From the NCBI GenBank assembly GCA_023376005.1, contig CM042179.1:23511556-23575555 (forward strand): DNA of 64,000 bases, read 5' to 3'. The DNA comes from Doryteuthis pealeii. Taxonomy: Eukaryota; Mollusca; Cephalopoda; Myopsida; Loliginidae. Each line of letters opens with the position of its first letter. The stretch's first letter is position 1. The position numbers and the translations under genes were made by a program. The notes beneath the pieces were generated by a model, which was not told the origin of the DNA, made no database searches, and saw only the letters and a list, made by a program, of their open reading frames with translations. Of this stretch, positions 19,847-34,672 are shown piece after piece.

Positions 19847-22800
19847 TCTAAATCAAAGGTCATCAGCAATCATGGCAATAATGGTAATTGCTAAGTGGGT
19901 AAAAGAAATTGAAAAGGAAACCAACTAGACACCTAAACAAGAGTAGCCAGGTATGTCTTGAAATAGAGACCTAACAGCAATACAGAAGTAAAACAAATAA
20001 ATGTCCCAAAAAGAATGATTTGATACGTCAAGGTGCACGAAAACGGCGGGGGAAAGGAATTCTGGGAAGAAAATTTTGTAGGAAATAAACAACAACAACA
20101 AAATTGTAAACAACAACAATCTAAACAACTTTTTATAATTTCGTAGTTCATCTGAATCTTTAAATTTTGATGATGGCACAGAAAATTTCTGACTAAAATA
20201 CTTTCAGAATAATATGAAGACTTTACCTATGTCTAATAACAAAGGAAGAGTAAACCCAGAGGAGTGCACCAGCTGGCTAACAACTGGTACCACTTACCTT
20301 CCTCAAAAAAATGAAGGAATCAACCATACCCAAAACTACTAGCCAATCCATGTCACCCCCTACATATCTATCTATTATCCTATCTATCTCAGCCTGTTCA
20401 CATCTATCTATCTATCTATCTCAGCCTGTTCACATCTATCTATCTATCTATCCAACAGCATCTATCTATCTCAGTCTGTTCATACCTCTGTTTCCTATCT
20501 ATCTATCTATCTCTGTTCCTATCTATCTATCTCAGCCTGTTCATATATATCTATATATCTATCTCAGCTTGCTCATATCAATCTATCTATCTATCTAAAG
20601 TATCTCTTAATATATAAAATTCTAACATCTATCAATAACAACTAGAACCTACAAAGCACCTGATAGATAATAACCTATTTTTCAGTACTCCTTTTAGCAG
20701 TCCGTCGCAGATGATGTCATTGATTAGCTATAGACCTTCTGGAAGTGCGTGGTGTCATGGGAAATGGACTCGTCGCCCCAGAGTTCAAATCCTGGATGTG
20801 GTAATTGCATTTCACTTAGTGCTAATACCCTTGGGAAAGGTATGAACCCTACTCTCCTCCAGCTATGGATAAATAGTAGGGCAGACTGGGCTCTTTAACC
20901 TTGATTAGGCAAACCGGGTCTAGGAGAAGGAAAACTCTGAATTCAAACCTGTTGAACTCCACTTATGAAATTGACCTTGTGTCACATCCTGCTCATATGG
21001 AAGGGGTTGGTAAGTGTGTGTGTGTATGTATGTATATATATATTATATATAATATATATATATATATTATATATACCCTCTGATGGCTATTTAGTCCAAT
21101 TCTGGACTTGCAACACATGTCACACACATATTGCAAGGGAATTTTCCTTCTGCATTCTGTGGTGCATAACGATGAAGATGTCATTGTTCTGCAGCCCTAT
21201 TGAGTTTGATAGTGAGCCACTTAGTTCCTTTGTAGCATGGGTTTTGCCAACATTGTCTATTACCAGTAGAAACAAGGGATACCCATGGATGCAAAGATCA
21301 GCTGCTTATAAACAAGACCATAGAAAGCGCATAGTGTAATGGCTAAAGTCATGGGAAATGGACTTGTTGCCCCGAATTCAAATCCTGGACATGATAATTG
21401 CATTTCTAGGAGAAGGAAAACTCTGAATTCAACCTGTTGAACTCAGCTTAACAAATTGACCTTGTGTCACATCCTGCTCGTGCGGGGGGTTGGTAAATAT
21501 ATATAAACAAGACCATAATCAAAAGGGCAAAGACAAAGAAAAATAACCCTACAACAGCTTGGTTGACTATTAGAAAGCATTTGACTCTTTGATGAATCCA
21601 GACCACAGTATTGTTAAGATTGGCTAAAATACTCAAAGAAGTCTGAATATATGTGGAAACTTTCTGTTTCTCAGACTACAGTGAAAGACAAGCTGGTGTG
21701 AAAACTCAAAAGGAATAAAATAATAAGGATCCCATCATTTATACTGGGAACTGTGCAAGGAATTTGAGTTTGACTACATAAATCAGAGACTATAAGAAAG
21801 TGTTTTTTAAAAACTGAGCTATACGGTCCTAATTAAATAATAATAGTAAGGTTAAAATATTTACTCTGCTTTTTCTTTAGCCTTGTGCAAGGCTATCATA
21901 GTGGAGGACCAATGAGGATCATAATCACTATATGATTGTTGGGTTGGATCTTAGGGCATGTAAACCCCTGTTGGATTATTTAATGCTGAAGAAATTTTGT
22001 TTTATTCATTCTTGTCGGGTATTCATTTTTTTTTTTAAACTCCTTTTTTTCCCCAAAAAATCAAAATTTTTAGTGTTAAATGTTTGTACACAAGTTTTTT
22101 TAATATTCTTATTTTTCAAAATCCATAGCAAAAAGTGGTTGATTTGGACATGTTTTCATTAGATTTTAACAGAGATTTTTTTCTCCAATTTTCCTAAAAG
22201 TTTTGACCTTGGCACTTATTAGATATAGTGGGACTGTATAGTAGCATTCTATAAACACCATTTGCAATGTTATTTTACTAGTTTTAATTTTTTTTTGTTT
22301 ATTTTTTTTAAATGCTAATAGATAGGAAAAAGTGGTTAATTTGGATGTGCTTTCATTAGAGTTTAACACTAACAAAAGCTGAAAATATTAACATAGACTC
22401 TAACATCTCAAATCTTGAATAAGAGAACATAGACAAATTTCTGATGAAATATAACATACAAAGTTGAAGGAGAGATTTGAAAGAGAGTACTACATATGAA
22501 TGTGACACCTGTGGTATAATAATTATTATGATAGGAAATGGAAAAGGTGACACTAATAACTTATAGCTGTAATGGGTCATATAATGGTGTTGTCTCTCTC
22601 TGCTTTCATCTTAGTTCTTTATTATGAACACTTAGACTTATTCTTTTAGTATAAAAGTAAAAGTAAAGTTGTTGTGATGGCCTACAGTTGGTATCAGCCT
22701 ATCACTATTAACTTATAGCTGTAATGGGTCATATAATGGAGTTGTCTCTCTCTGCTTTCATCTTAGTTCTTTATTATGAACACTTAGACTTTGTTGTTGT

Positions 22801-25800
22801 TGTTTATTGATTTTAACTACATATCAACCAATCTGGGGTTATGTCATACCTAACGGTTAGGAAGTTATACATATTGTGTATTTATATTTATACTTTTTAG
22901 TATTTGGTTTTTACAATGTGTTAGCATTACTGGGGATTATGTTGTATGGTATTGATTTGTTTCATGTCTATATTCTATGGTATAATTTTATTTCCCTCAA
23001 AAAGGAGAGAATATCCTCCATGTTGACATTTTCAAACAGATCTTTCATATTGTTTGCTTTAGTCATCGGGATGGCTTAAAGTCGGTATCAGCCAATCAGC
23101 AAGAGAGTCTATCCCCTTTTCACTAGCGCTAGACCAAGGAGATTGTTTTTGCATCTGAGGTGGAGCACCACACCTACCATCAGTTCCTTACTTCACCGCA
23201 CAGATCCCTGTGCTACTCATACGCTGATTTGGTGATGGTCAGTATCGAACCAGGAACCTTGTGATTCCTAGTCAGATGCTGTACTGACTGAGAAAAAAAA
23301 CATAAAAATGTATCTCATTGGCAAGGGCCAGTATCGAACTAGGAACCTTGTGGTTTCTAGCTGAACACTTTACTGACTGAGCTAATCCGTCCTTTCTTTT
23401 AGTGTGCACAGTTTTTATTTATCCAATTCCAATATAATTTGTACCTGTGGGAAAAATCAAACACAGAACACAAGTATTACATCTAGCCACAGGTCTCTCT
23501 CATTAATTATATATTATCTAGTGCGAAAACTTGCAAGGACTAATAATAACAAAGACATAATAGTAATGATTGTTGGGATTATTTGGATATAGGATGTGCT
23601 CTAAATACCATCTCTATTTATAGACTAGCCAAGGTCACATGATTGACTCTTGTAACCAATCACTAGCAATACTACTGGCCTGATAGAATACTTAAACCCC
23701 ACATTGGTCATAATTAAAATTGCACTCTTTGAGAACGGACACACATAGGATTGCCGGATCTGTACCTTGAAGGACTTATACTTTATACCAGTAACTGAGG
23801 ACACTTTAGTAACCAAAGGATTCACATTGTTGACAGACTCTTTATCAAGGATTCCACCAGATAAACGCTTCTGCTATAAGGCAAGCAATGGCCTTAAAAA
23901 ATGTAACAGGTCATGTGCCTAGAAACACAAGGATTTTTCTTTGATGGTGAACCCTCAAATTTGAGCTCTGGGAAACAAAGGTTTAACATACAATTTCAAA
24001 CCCTTTACCACGGTGATAACTCAAAAAGATGATAATCAAAAGATTCACATTGTCGACAGACTCTTTATCAAGGATTCCACCAGATAAGCACTTCTGCTAT
24101 AAGGCCAAGGAATGGACCTTAAAAACGTAACAATAGTAGTTCTGAATTTAAGTTTGGTTAATTAATAACATTATTTTTAAATTCAACAACAACATTGTCA
24201 TCATCATCATAAAATAATATGTGTAAACAAGAATCTATTCTAGAAATGAAACATGAAATTCTCTGGGACTTTGAGATACAGACGGATCACTTATCCTGTC
24301 CAGAAGACCACACCTAGTGTTGATTAACAAGAGAGCTTGCCAGAGAACTGAAAAAACTGTGGGCCATGAGGGTACCAAGGGGGTAACAATTGTAGTTAGT
24401 ATCCTTGGAACAGTTCTCAAGGGTTTGGAAAAGAGACTGAAGGAATTGGAAATAAAAGGAAGAATCGAGACCATCCAAACCACAACATTGTTAAGATTGG
24501 CTAGAATACTCAGAAGAGTCCTGGAAACCTGAGGAGACTTGCTGTCACTCAGACTCCAATAAAAGACCACCAGCTAACATAGAATTTTGGATTAAAAAAT
24601 GATGATGAACAAAAAAATCCTGAAGGAATAGAACTGCTCAACTGGGAAAGCATTGGAACACTTGAAGAAAAGAAAAAATTACAAATACCTGGGAATACTA
24701 AAAGTGGATAACATAAAACAAATGAAGAAGTAAGAAAGAAGTACCTCAATAAGAAAGGAGTAAAATAAGAAGAACAAGAAAACTTCTCAAAACTACATTC
24801 TGCAGTAGAAACCTAATAAAAAGGAATAACTGAGTTGGTAAGGTGATTCACTGGGAATTGTGCAAGAAACTAAAATTTGGCCATGCTAACAAATGGTATA
24901 TGCACAAACCAGAATATGTCATAAAATGAGACTGATAAAATTCTCAGGTATGTTGAAACACAAATGCATCACTAAACCCTGGCCAGAAGTCCAAACCTAA
25001 TGTTAATTTAAAAGTTGTCATATAATGGATTTTGTTGTACCAGTTGACCATAGAATAAAAAAGCTGGATAAATACCTGGATCTTGCTAGAGGGCTGAAAA
25101 GGAGGAAGAATCAAGACCATTCAGAACACAGCATGGATGAGATCAGCTAGAATATTTACAAGATCTAAAGAGACTTTAGTAAAAAAAAAAAAAAAAAAAA
25201 AAAGTTAAAAATGGTATCAAACTCACAAATATTAAAATAATGTGATACAATGATAGTTGGAGCACTTGGAACGGTTTCCAAAATCCTAGAAAACAGACAG
25301 GATAAACTGGATATCAGAGGAAGAATTGACCAATACACAGCTAAAATCATCTGGAGCCCTGGAGATCTAAGGAGACTTGCTTTCACTTAGACTCCAGTGA
25401 AAAACCACTAGTTAGAGCTGGTGTAAAAAAAAAACTTGGATAGAGTAAAATGATAATAACGGCTAAATAGTAGTAGTAATGGTCGTTCTAAATTTAAGTT
25501 TTATCAATTTCATAACAAGAATTTTTAAGTTGAGAATAAAAAGGATGTCGTTCAAAGATTATATTTTTTTTAAAACCAACATTTGGAAAATTAGGCATCT
25601 AATCAGCTAGAATATTTACAAGATCTAAAGAGACTTGGTGTCACTCACACTTTAGTAAAAAAAAAAACAAAAAAAAACACCAGTTAAAAATGGTATAAAA
25701 ACTCACAAAGATTAAACTAATGTAATACCAATGATAGTTGGAGTACTTGGAACAGTGACCAAGATCCTAGAAAATAGACTAGGTAAACTGGAGATCTAGA

Positions 25801-26963
25801 GGAAGAATTAAAACTATCCAGACCAAAACACTGCTAAAATCATCTAGGATACTTAGAAGAGTCCTGGAGATCTAAGGAGACTTAAAAACTTACAAAGATT
25901 AAAATAATGTAATACCAATGATAGTTGGAACACTTGGAACAGTGGCCAAGATACTAGAAAATAGACTGGGTAAACTGGAGATCAGAGGAATCAAGAGTAA
26001 TGGTGGTTCTGAATTTAAGTTTTCTCAATTTCATAACAAGAATTTTTAAGGTGAGAATAAAAAGGATGTAGCTTAAAGATTATATAAATTTAAAAAAAAC
26101 CTACATTTGGAACATTAGGCATCTTCACTGATGATAACTTTAAAATTTATTTTAAGGAATAGTGTTGTCAAGGAAAGATAAAAAGAAAAAAAAACTCTGG
26201 GTAAAATTCTGTAAAGCAGAGAGTGTTTTTGATTCTGTCTGGCAGACGAGAAATAGTGTAAAAGTACTTTGTGACACAATAATTTCTTGAATAAATTCCC
26301 ATACATTCACATGGACCTCCCACATCAGGCAGGGTTAGGGCCTTGTCAGGCAGGGTTAGGGCCTTGTCAGGCTCAGATGCCAAAAGAACTGCATAAAAGA
26401 TCATCGAAATCCACAGAAGTCTATGCAATGTACAGATAAATCTTGCACAACCTTTGACACTGTTCAACTTTGAAACTTTTTATCTTTCACTTTTTAATAA
26501 CATTACAAAAAAAATGCATTGTGCATGCTATAAGAGCAACTATGCTTGAGAATAAACTTAATATTATAGTTTTATTTTTTACTCTTTCCACCCCACCCAC
26601 ACCAAAAAAAGAAGCCTGTTTTTGCAACAGAAATGTATTACTTTTTTCCCACCATGAGAATTTTGCTCTCAAGATTGAATTATGATATCACAAAATGTAG
26701 ACAAATCATTCTCTGAAAGAAAGAAAGAAAGAAAAAAATACAAAGTTTATGGTTAACAAATGGTAAGTATTGGAATATACAAAATATAAGAATGAGGAGG
26801 TGGGGGGGCGGTTATGACAGTAGAATTAAATTCTTTTTTTTTTGTTTTTTTTTTTGATATATAAAAAATGAAAGTATTTCAATAAACATTAAAAAAAAAA
26901 AAACTGGATGATTTAATAAAAGAACAAGTAATTTTAACATTAAAACAATACCGAGAGAGTGAA

Positions 26964-27000
<37 letters not shown>

Positions 27001-27097
27001 AGCTGTTAAATAAAGCCACAATAAACCTCAAGCCAAGCAAAGTTTTTTCAAGAAGCAAGATTTTAAAAAATGCAATTATTAAAGCAAAACTAAACAA

Positions 27098-27147
<50 letters not shown>

Positions 27148-27502
27148 AAAAAGAATTAGTGAAAAAAATAAAAATATAAACAAACAAACAAATAAGCAAA
27201 CAAACAAACAAAAAGCAAAAAGCTGTTTCATTCCAATATGATGATTAGAATAAAATGAAAGAAAAACTGAAATAGTGCATGAAAAGGATTATGGGAGTAT
27301 ACATTTGATAAATCTATTGAGAATAAAATAAAAGTGTTTAAGATATTAAAAGAAGAATTGACAATGATAACAAAGTAATAATAATAAATAATAATAATAG
27401 TGGTGGTGGTGGTAGTGGTGGTAGTAGAAGTATTAACAAAAATAACAACAACAACAACAACAGCAATAGTAGTGGTGCACGGGGATAGTTGTTTGCACAT
27501 AC

Positions 27503-27664
27503 GTCCACAGGTTCTGGGGTGGTCTCCTTCTCATCTGCACCTTCAGCAGACGGTTCATTATTATCGGTACTTGCGTTAGCAGCGAGTGGCTGTTGTTGTT
27601 CTTGATCTTGCTGCTGCTGCTGCTGCTGGGCACTAGCAGACTGGGAGCTGAAGATGCGCTCCAG
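27503..27664 (-). CDS. Gln-rich exon, arm B copy
   Basis: Reverse-complement copy of the 11827-11988 exon, 162 bp, open throughout, with the same ttttag acceptor (just above 27664) and GTATGT donor (just below 27503). The reading is the same as in arm A, including the seven-Gln run. If the inversion is an assembly artefact, this is the same exon counted twice. Confidence 0.7.
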
Positions 27665-30600
27665 CTAAAAACAGGCAGGGAAAGAGAATGGCAATATTTT
27701 CATAGACTCTAAGAGACTGGCACTGGAGAGACCAATAATAATATAATCATTAATAACAATAATAATAATAATAATAAACATCAAAAGAAACACATACACA
27801 CAATCTAAAATTTATATAACCTATTCAAGAAAACAGAAAAAAAAGTTTAGTTTGTCTGTTTATAAGCATTTCAAACCTTTGTGGTTATTTAACTCTTAAC
27901 ATCCTGTTGACAATTTTCTAAATCCAAAGCCCCATTCCTGTAAGTGTTTATCAAAAAAATGTTTTAAAATTTCCTTTTTATCAAAAAATGTTTAAAAATT
28001 TTCCTTTTCATTCACCTGTTATTTCCCTAAAAATAAAGACTTCCAAGTATGTTTAATATTACTTTTAAACAAAGGCTATTGTTTGGGGCGGATCAGGAAA
28101 ACGAATGTGACTTCTGGGTGGGCGGATTGAGGTGGTATAGGATGTTAAGAGTTAATGCTGAAACATTAGTTAAAGTTCTCCCATAAGACAAAAATTACAG
28201 TGTCTATAGAGATTAAAGATTTAGGTTTAATTGTTGAATGAAGATTATTTTTATATAAGAATAAGAAGAATAATGTCTTAATTCTCTTGAATAAATTCCT
28301 CAGCAATATTTTTACTTTATGGGAGGCATGTGGTGTAATAGTTATCATTATAGGAAATGAACTCAGTGACCCAACTTCAAATGCTGGACAACACTGTTTA
28401 CATTTCCCATAACACTAATATCATTTAGAAAGATATGCATCCAATTATTCTCCGACAAGCTAAGGACAGACTGGGTTTTTTTTTAACCTTGGTTAGGCAA
28501 CCATTTTAGGAGAAAGAAAATTCTGATTTCAAACCTGTTAAATTCCACTGAAGAAATTGACCATGTGTCACATCCTATTTATGTGGTGTAATGGTTATCA
28601 TCTTAGGAAGTGAACTCAGCGACCCAACTTCAAATGCTGGACAACATTTCCCATGGCACTAATATCCTTTAGAAAGGTATGAATCCAACTATTCTCTCAC
28701 AAGCTAATGATGGACCCAACTATTTTATTCAGCTAGGAGTAAATATTACAGCAGACTAGGTTCATTAACCTTGGTTAGGCAACCAGTTTAGGAGAAAGAA
28801 AACTCTTATTTCAAACCTGTTAAACTCCACTTAAGAAATTGACCATGTATCACATCCTACTTATGTGGTTTGGAGGGTATGTATATATATATTCACCAAC
28901 CCCTCCGCATGAGCAGGATGTGACACAAGGTCAATCTCTTAAGCGGGGTTCAACAGGTTTGAATTCAGAGTTTTCCTTCTCCTAGACCAGTTGCCTAACC
29001 AAGGTTAAAGAGCTCAGTCTGCCCTACATTTATCCATAGCTGGAGGGAGAGTAGGATTCATACCTTTCCCAAGGGTATAAGCGCTAAGTGAAATGCAATT
29101 ACCACGTCCAGGATTTGAACTTGGGTTGACGAGTTCAAATCCTATGACTTTAACCATTACCCCACACGCTTCCATATGTATATATGGAGAAAGATCACTG
29201 CATTCTATCGAAAGTTGTTTTGCTCTGTATTGAGTTAAGCATGTAGAAACATTTGGCTGATATTCTTCTTTTGAGTAAGGGTATTTGCCCACTCATCCCA
29301 CTTATGAGGGGTTGGACACAAGGTCTCGTTTTTACGTGGGCACATAAAAATTGCATCGATCTGGGGGGATGGCCCCTTGGATTGATGCTATTAACTGTAC
29401 TTTACCGGTCCAGAGGCCGAAGCACACTGGACCCCCAGCCAAGGCCGGGTATTAGAAGGTAAGGGTATTTGCCCGCTCATCCCACTTATGAGGGCTGGAC
29501 ACAAGGTCTCGTTTTTACGTGGGCACATAAAAATTGCAACGATCTGGGGGGATGGCCCTCTTGGATCGATGCTATTAATTGTACTTTACCGGTCCAGAGG
29601 CCGAAGCACACTGGTCCCCCAGCCGAGGCCGGGTATAGAAGGTAAGTCTCAAAGCATAGAATCTGGAACAGATACTACACTTTGATCCAAAACCTTGAGT
29701 GAATGATGCTTGTGTGGCCAATATTCTGCCAGAACAAGAAAACCTCTTTTTTTCTGGCTGGTTGTTTGATATTTAACGGCATATCAATCTCTGTGGTTAT
29801 TTAATGCCAAATCTTGTTTTTTTTATACATACAGGATTTGTTTAACATTATGTGAATTAATAAATTGGTAGTAATGATATTAATTAACTTCATGATATTA
29901 AATATGGCTGCACACTTGGACCCTAATGAGGTGCCTTGAGAATAAGCTAGATGGGAGCTGCACAAGAATGCTGCATGCAGTCTTGAACAAGTCATGGAAA
30001 CAGCACCATGGCCACCTGCCCCCATCTCACAAACCACCCGAGTAAGACGAACAAGACATGCTGGACACTGCTGGAGAAGCAAGGATAAGCTCATGTGACA
30101 TTTTCCTGTGGAAGCCAACACATGGACATGTTAATGTGGGTCGCCCACCAAGAACCTACATTGACCAACTGCAAGGATACTGGATGCTGCGCAGAGGACC
30201 TTCCAGGACAATGAATGATAGAGAAGGTTGGCGAGAGATTGATGGATCATGGATATCAGTGCTAATTGTGCAGCATGATGATATTAACATATATTGGTGG
30301 TTAAACCTCAGCCACTGCCTTCTAGCACCCATGATAAAAAGGAGTGGGTGTTTGCCATAAGAGCAATCTGAAGAATACAGTGAAGACAATCATATATGTA
30401 CTAGGGCTTGACATGACCAGCCAACTGATTCAGATGGGGACCTCTCTGATGACCTGTCTATCCCAAGTAAAGCCTGAAGTAAGTGCTGAATGTCACAGGA
30501 CCACCTAGTACTCAGGTGACAGACTGCTCAACCAACACAATCTTGGCTTCAGGCATTATAGGTCACCACACAGGATCACCAGGTGGCCCAATGTAGCATA

Positions 30601-30856
30601 GCTTCAGAACGATATGTGTCGCATAGACTAACTCAAGTTGTAGTAGTAAGAGTCGTTAGTTCAGAAACAACATACACGCAAGTTGTATAGTCCCAAGGGG
30701 CTGTGTATTTATTTCTAGGCTCGTGGGTTCTTTTTCAGAGAGAAGGAAAGATAGAGAGAAAGAGAGAGGGTACAGTCAAATTACTCGTACAAATGTTCAC
30801 TACTGCTGTTCCAAACCCAATACGAGGGACCAGCAGACACATTTGCTCTCACCAGA

Positions 30857-31170
30857 GCCCAGCCAAAAAAGAGGCAAATTTTCTTCTCCCCTGTTTCTCG
30901 TTCCAGCGTCACATCTGTTTTTGGTCAAAGCCCGGAACTTCCGTTTTTATTTTTAATTCTATTTCCGGGGTCATTCGTTGTTCACATTACTGGCACCCTG
31001 CTTAGTGTTTACTCTTCCAAATTTTAACCTTTGTTTGTTCTTATTTCTTCTTCCTCTCTTTCTCCTGTCTATCCCCAAATTCTCTGTAGACCATAATAAT
31101 TACGCTACATCAATGGGGGTGGGGGTGTTAGCCCTTTGCAGAGATACAGTCAGTATATTCTACAGCCCCA
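30857..31170 (+). pseudogene. LINE 3' UTR stretch present in arm B, absent from arm A
   Basis: B contains about 315 bp between ttgctctcaccag and agctgacagg that A (8600-8640) lacks. Its last part (caatgggggtgggggtgtta, ctttgcagagatacagtcag, ctacagcccc) matches the LINE 3' UTR at 55880-55950. B is therefore probably ancestral and A a deletion. The breakpoints share CAG. Arm C starts just beyond this point and is not informative. Confidence 0.7.
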
Positions 31171-33060
31171 GCTGACAGGATATTTTTTCTGGGATTTCAG
31201 ATCATACCAATATTATTTACAAGAAAGAAAAACAATTTAATTTAAGGTCTAAATCAGGTAAGTAAATGAAACATTAGTAATAGTAATTTTAAAGTTTTTG
31301 TTTGCTTTCTCTGTTTAGTGGCATTTCAACTCTTTGTGGGTTATCTAAAGATGAAAATTTGAATTTAACTAACATCAGGTTGTGCTGACAGCATGAATTC
31401 CCATGACTCTTTCTTGCCAACCATCCTATCATTCATCACCACTGGCAGGTCTTCTGCACAGCATCCAGTATCTGCACTGGCTGATTGATGAAAGTTTTTG
31501 CTGGTTGAGCTACACTGGTATAATTTGACGGTAATTAGAACTTAGTTATGATTATTCTACTCATAACAGATTTAACCTTGTTGCAATTTTACTGCAAAAT
31601 GCCAGGGTATTTATGAAGCCTCATAACATCATAGAAACTAAGCAGCCAATCAGGACTCAAGGAATGGAATCACCCAAATACATGAATGAACTATTCTTGA
31701 GTCCCATAAGTACCACCTATCTTGGGCACTGGTTCGGTTGTGCTTAGCCAGTTGCTGTTGTCCAAACCAACAGTATACTGACTGACTGACTGGTTCAGTT
31801 GTGCTTAGCCAGTTGCTGTTATCCAAACCAACAGTATACTGACTGACTGGCTGGTTCAGTTGTGCTTAGCCAGTTGCTGTTGTCCAAACCAACAATATAC
31901 TGACTGACTGACTGGCTGGCTGGCTGGTTCAGTTGTGCTTAGCCAGTTGCTGTTGTCCAAACCAACAGTATACTGACTGACTGGCTGGCTGGTTCAGTTC
32001 TGCTTAGCCAGTTGCTATTGTCCAAACCAACAATATACTGACTGACTGACTTCAATAACTATTTTTTTAAACAAAACTTCTGCCAAAATGTCTTACTAAT
32101 GAGACAGGCAATGTAAATTAAACTCACTACATTTATTTAGATTATTTAGATTATTCAGACTATTGTCCTCATCTTTATTATTATGTACACAATGTTTTGG
32201 CCTTCTTTATGTGTTTCTTGTCAAACTTGGGAACCTTCTTGTCCAGTTGTACATATGGCACAACGGATATAGTGGTTGAGTTAATATAGTTGTATGTGAT
32301 AATCATCTGTAGGTTGCAGGTTCAATCCTGAACGCAGGTGATAATAACATAGAATACTTAATATAGCTTAACACTTGTACTCAGTCATGGTTAGTGGAAT
32401 GAGAACAGACTACCCTGGTTAATTGAATAAAGGTTTCAGTTCAAAGTTCTGTGAAGGGTCCTGAATATGACATGAAGGCTCCCAATTTCAATAAGAATGT
32501 TTCTGAATTCAACCAGAAACACCTGAAGAGGGCCAGAGGACACATCAGCTGGAATGTTGTGTATATAACAATAAAGATGAGGACAGCAGTCTAAAAACTC
32601 CAAATAATACAAATTAACATGCCTCATCTCAAAAATTCATACAAATATCACTAGAGTATCATTACAAATAATTTACACACAAAAAAAAATTTCAACAGCC
32701 TGAATATGTGTTTCAGTTTATCTATAATTTATCTATAGTTTATTCTAAATGTACATATTTCCAACCCCTCTGTATGAGTAGGATGTACACACAGGTCAGT
32801 TTTTAAATGGAATTTAATGGTTTGAATTCAGTTCTTCTTCTCCTAGACTGGTTTGCCTAATAAAGGTTAAAGAGCCCAGTATGCCTACTATTTAGCCATA
32901 AATTGAGGGAGAATAGTTGAATGCATACCTATCCCAATAGTATTAGTGCTAAATGAAATGCAAATAGCTTCATCCAGGATTTGAAGTCAGGTCGCCAAGT
33001 CCATTTCCTACACTGGTGATCAATACACAGCACAACTCCAGTTTATTGTAAATGTACAGG

Positions 33061-33096
<36 letters not shown>

Positions 33097-34194
33097 GACT
33101 AGCAGCGACTACCCGGTGTCACCTGGGAAAAGGGGAATTTTTTTGAGTTAGTCCTGCAGATCCATTATTACTGAATCATGAGTTGAATCCTCGTAGGATG
33201 CCCCATTTAAATCCCAAAGTAAAAAAAAAATAGACCTTGCATTGATCCAGCTACTCTGAAAATAAATGTTAATGTCTACTACCTAAAATATTAATGAAAA
33301 AAAAAATCAATGCTGTTATCATTTTAAATTTTATCTTATAATTATCTTCATGAATATCAATCAAACCTCTATTATTTTTGCTCAAAAACCAAGCCTGGTT
33401 GATATTTAATGTGTATATATATTTACTTTGTCATTAATTGTTTTATTTTCAAAGTTTTCTCTGGACATACATATACACACAACTGCCCTTTATATATGTA
33501 CAGATGTACAGGTAGTATAACGGTGGGGCATAGTAAATGATTGCATATACAATCAATATATGCACAATTCCAAAATAAAGGAGATATCAACAGCTCATGG
33601 CCTGGCTCCTCTGGGGATCCCAGCTAAAAATATTTAACAACCCTGATTGGCTGCATTTTTGGTGGGCCAACAGTGAATAGAAATAGGGATTCTATAGCTG
33701 GAATACAGGGGTATGCTGAAAAGTTCATGAATCATATCTCCTGTTTGATGCCTTTTTTGACCAATGAGATCCAAGCAACAACACTGATGGAAGAAGTGTG
33801 GACTGCAAGGGAGACTATGATGAAAATTAAATTTTATTTGATCACATTCCATAAGAGTATCTTGTCAGTCTATGAACTTTTCAGCTGTCGTTTGTATATT
33901 TTCTAGTTAATTTCTCTAATAACAAATAATACCAGATTTTATTAATTTCTACTGGACACATTATATAATGAAACTGGATATTATAAAGTATCACTTTACC
34001 AGTATAGCAACTTAAAACGCTTATTTGTCAATAAGTTCAATTTCTTCCAAGCCAAACGATATAAGAATTTATTAATGTCTAGTAGAACACTATACAATCA
34101 AAATTGATTATTACAGTCTATTTATTATAGACATTTACCAGAATTAAAATTCTGTTACAAAAATATGAATTTATAGTAAAAAAAAAAGTAAGTA

Positions 34195-34672
34195 GTCGGG
34201 TGTGGCCTAAAATCAGTATCAGCTTATCAGCGGAGGGAGTCTATTCCCTTTTCACTAGTGATTCGACCAGGATATTGTTTTTTTGTGTTTGAGGTGGGGA
34301 AGTGTCAAACCTAATCATCAGCTCCTTACTTTACCACACAGATCACTGGTGGCTATCATATGCTGAGTAGTAAAAGTCGTCGTCGGGGTGGCCTAAATAG
34401 TCACGTATCAGCCAAATCAGCAAGGGAAGTCTTTCCCTTTTCAACTAAGCGCTAAGACCAAAGGAGAATTGTTTTTTGCATCTAAGGTGAGGCCACACAC
34501 CTAACCATGCATCTCCTCAACTTTATTGCACAGACTCCTTGTGTTACTCATATGTTGAGTCAGTAAAGTTTACTTATACACTGAGTTTGGTCGGAGGGCC
34601 GGTATCGAAATTAGGAACCCTTGTGGTTTCCTAGGCTGAGCGCTCTAACCAACTGAGCTAACCCGGCCTTTT
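34195..34672 (-). repeat. SINE-A pair, arm B copy
   Basis: Reverse complement of 5159-5605, with numerous single-base insertions against arm A, typical of the low-quality consensus approaching the gap. Confidence 0.8.

Larger units (their letters stand above)
3417..19851 (+). repeat. Arm A of a giant inverted/direct duplication
   Basis: The sequence from 3417 to about 19681 reappears as a reverse complement at 19847-36465, and 8706-19851 reappears directly at 36566-47678. Anchor pairs in A/B/C: exon start 11827/27664/39707; TATA-like promoter near 15882, near 23620 and near 43740. Order and orientation of every repeat are preserved. From 17.7 to 19.85 kb A carries more single-base insertions than C, which shows in ORFs broken in A but open in C. 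The left flank (1-3416) is not duplicated in the window. Confidence 0.97.
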
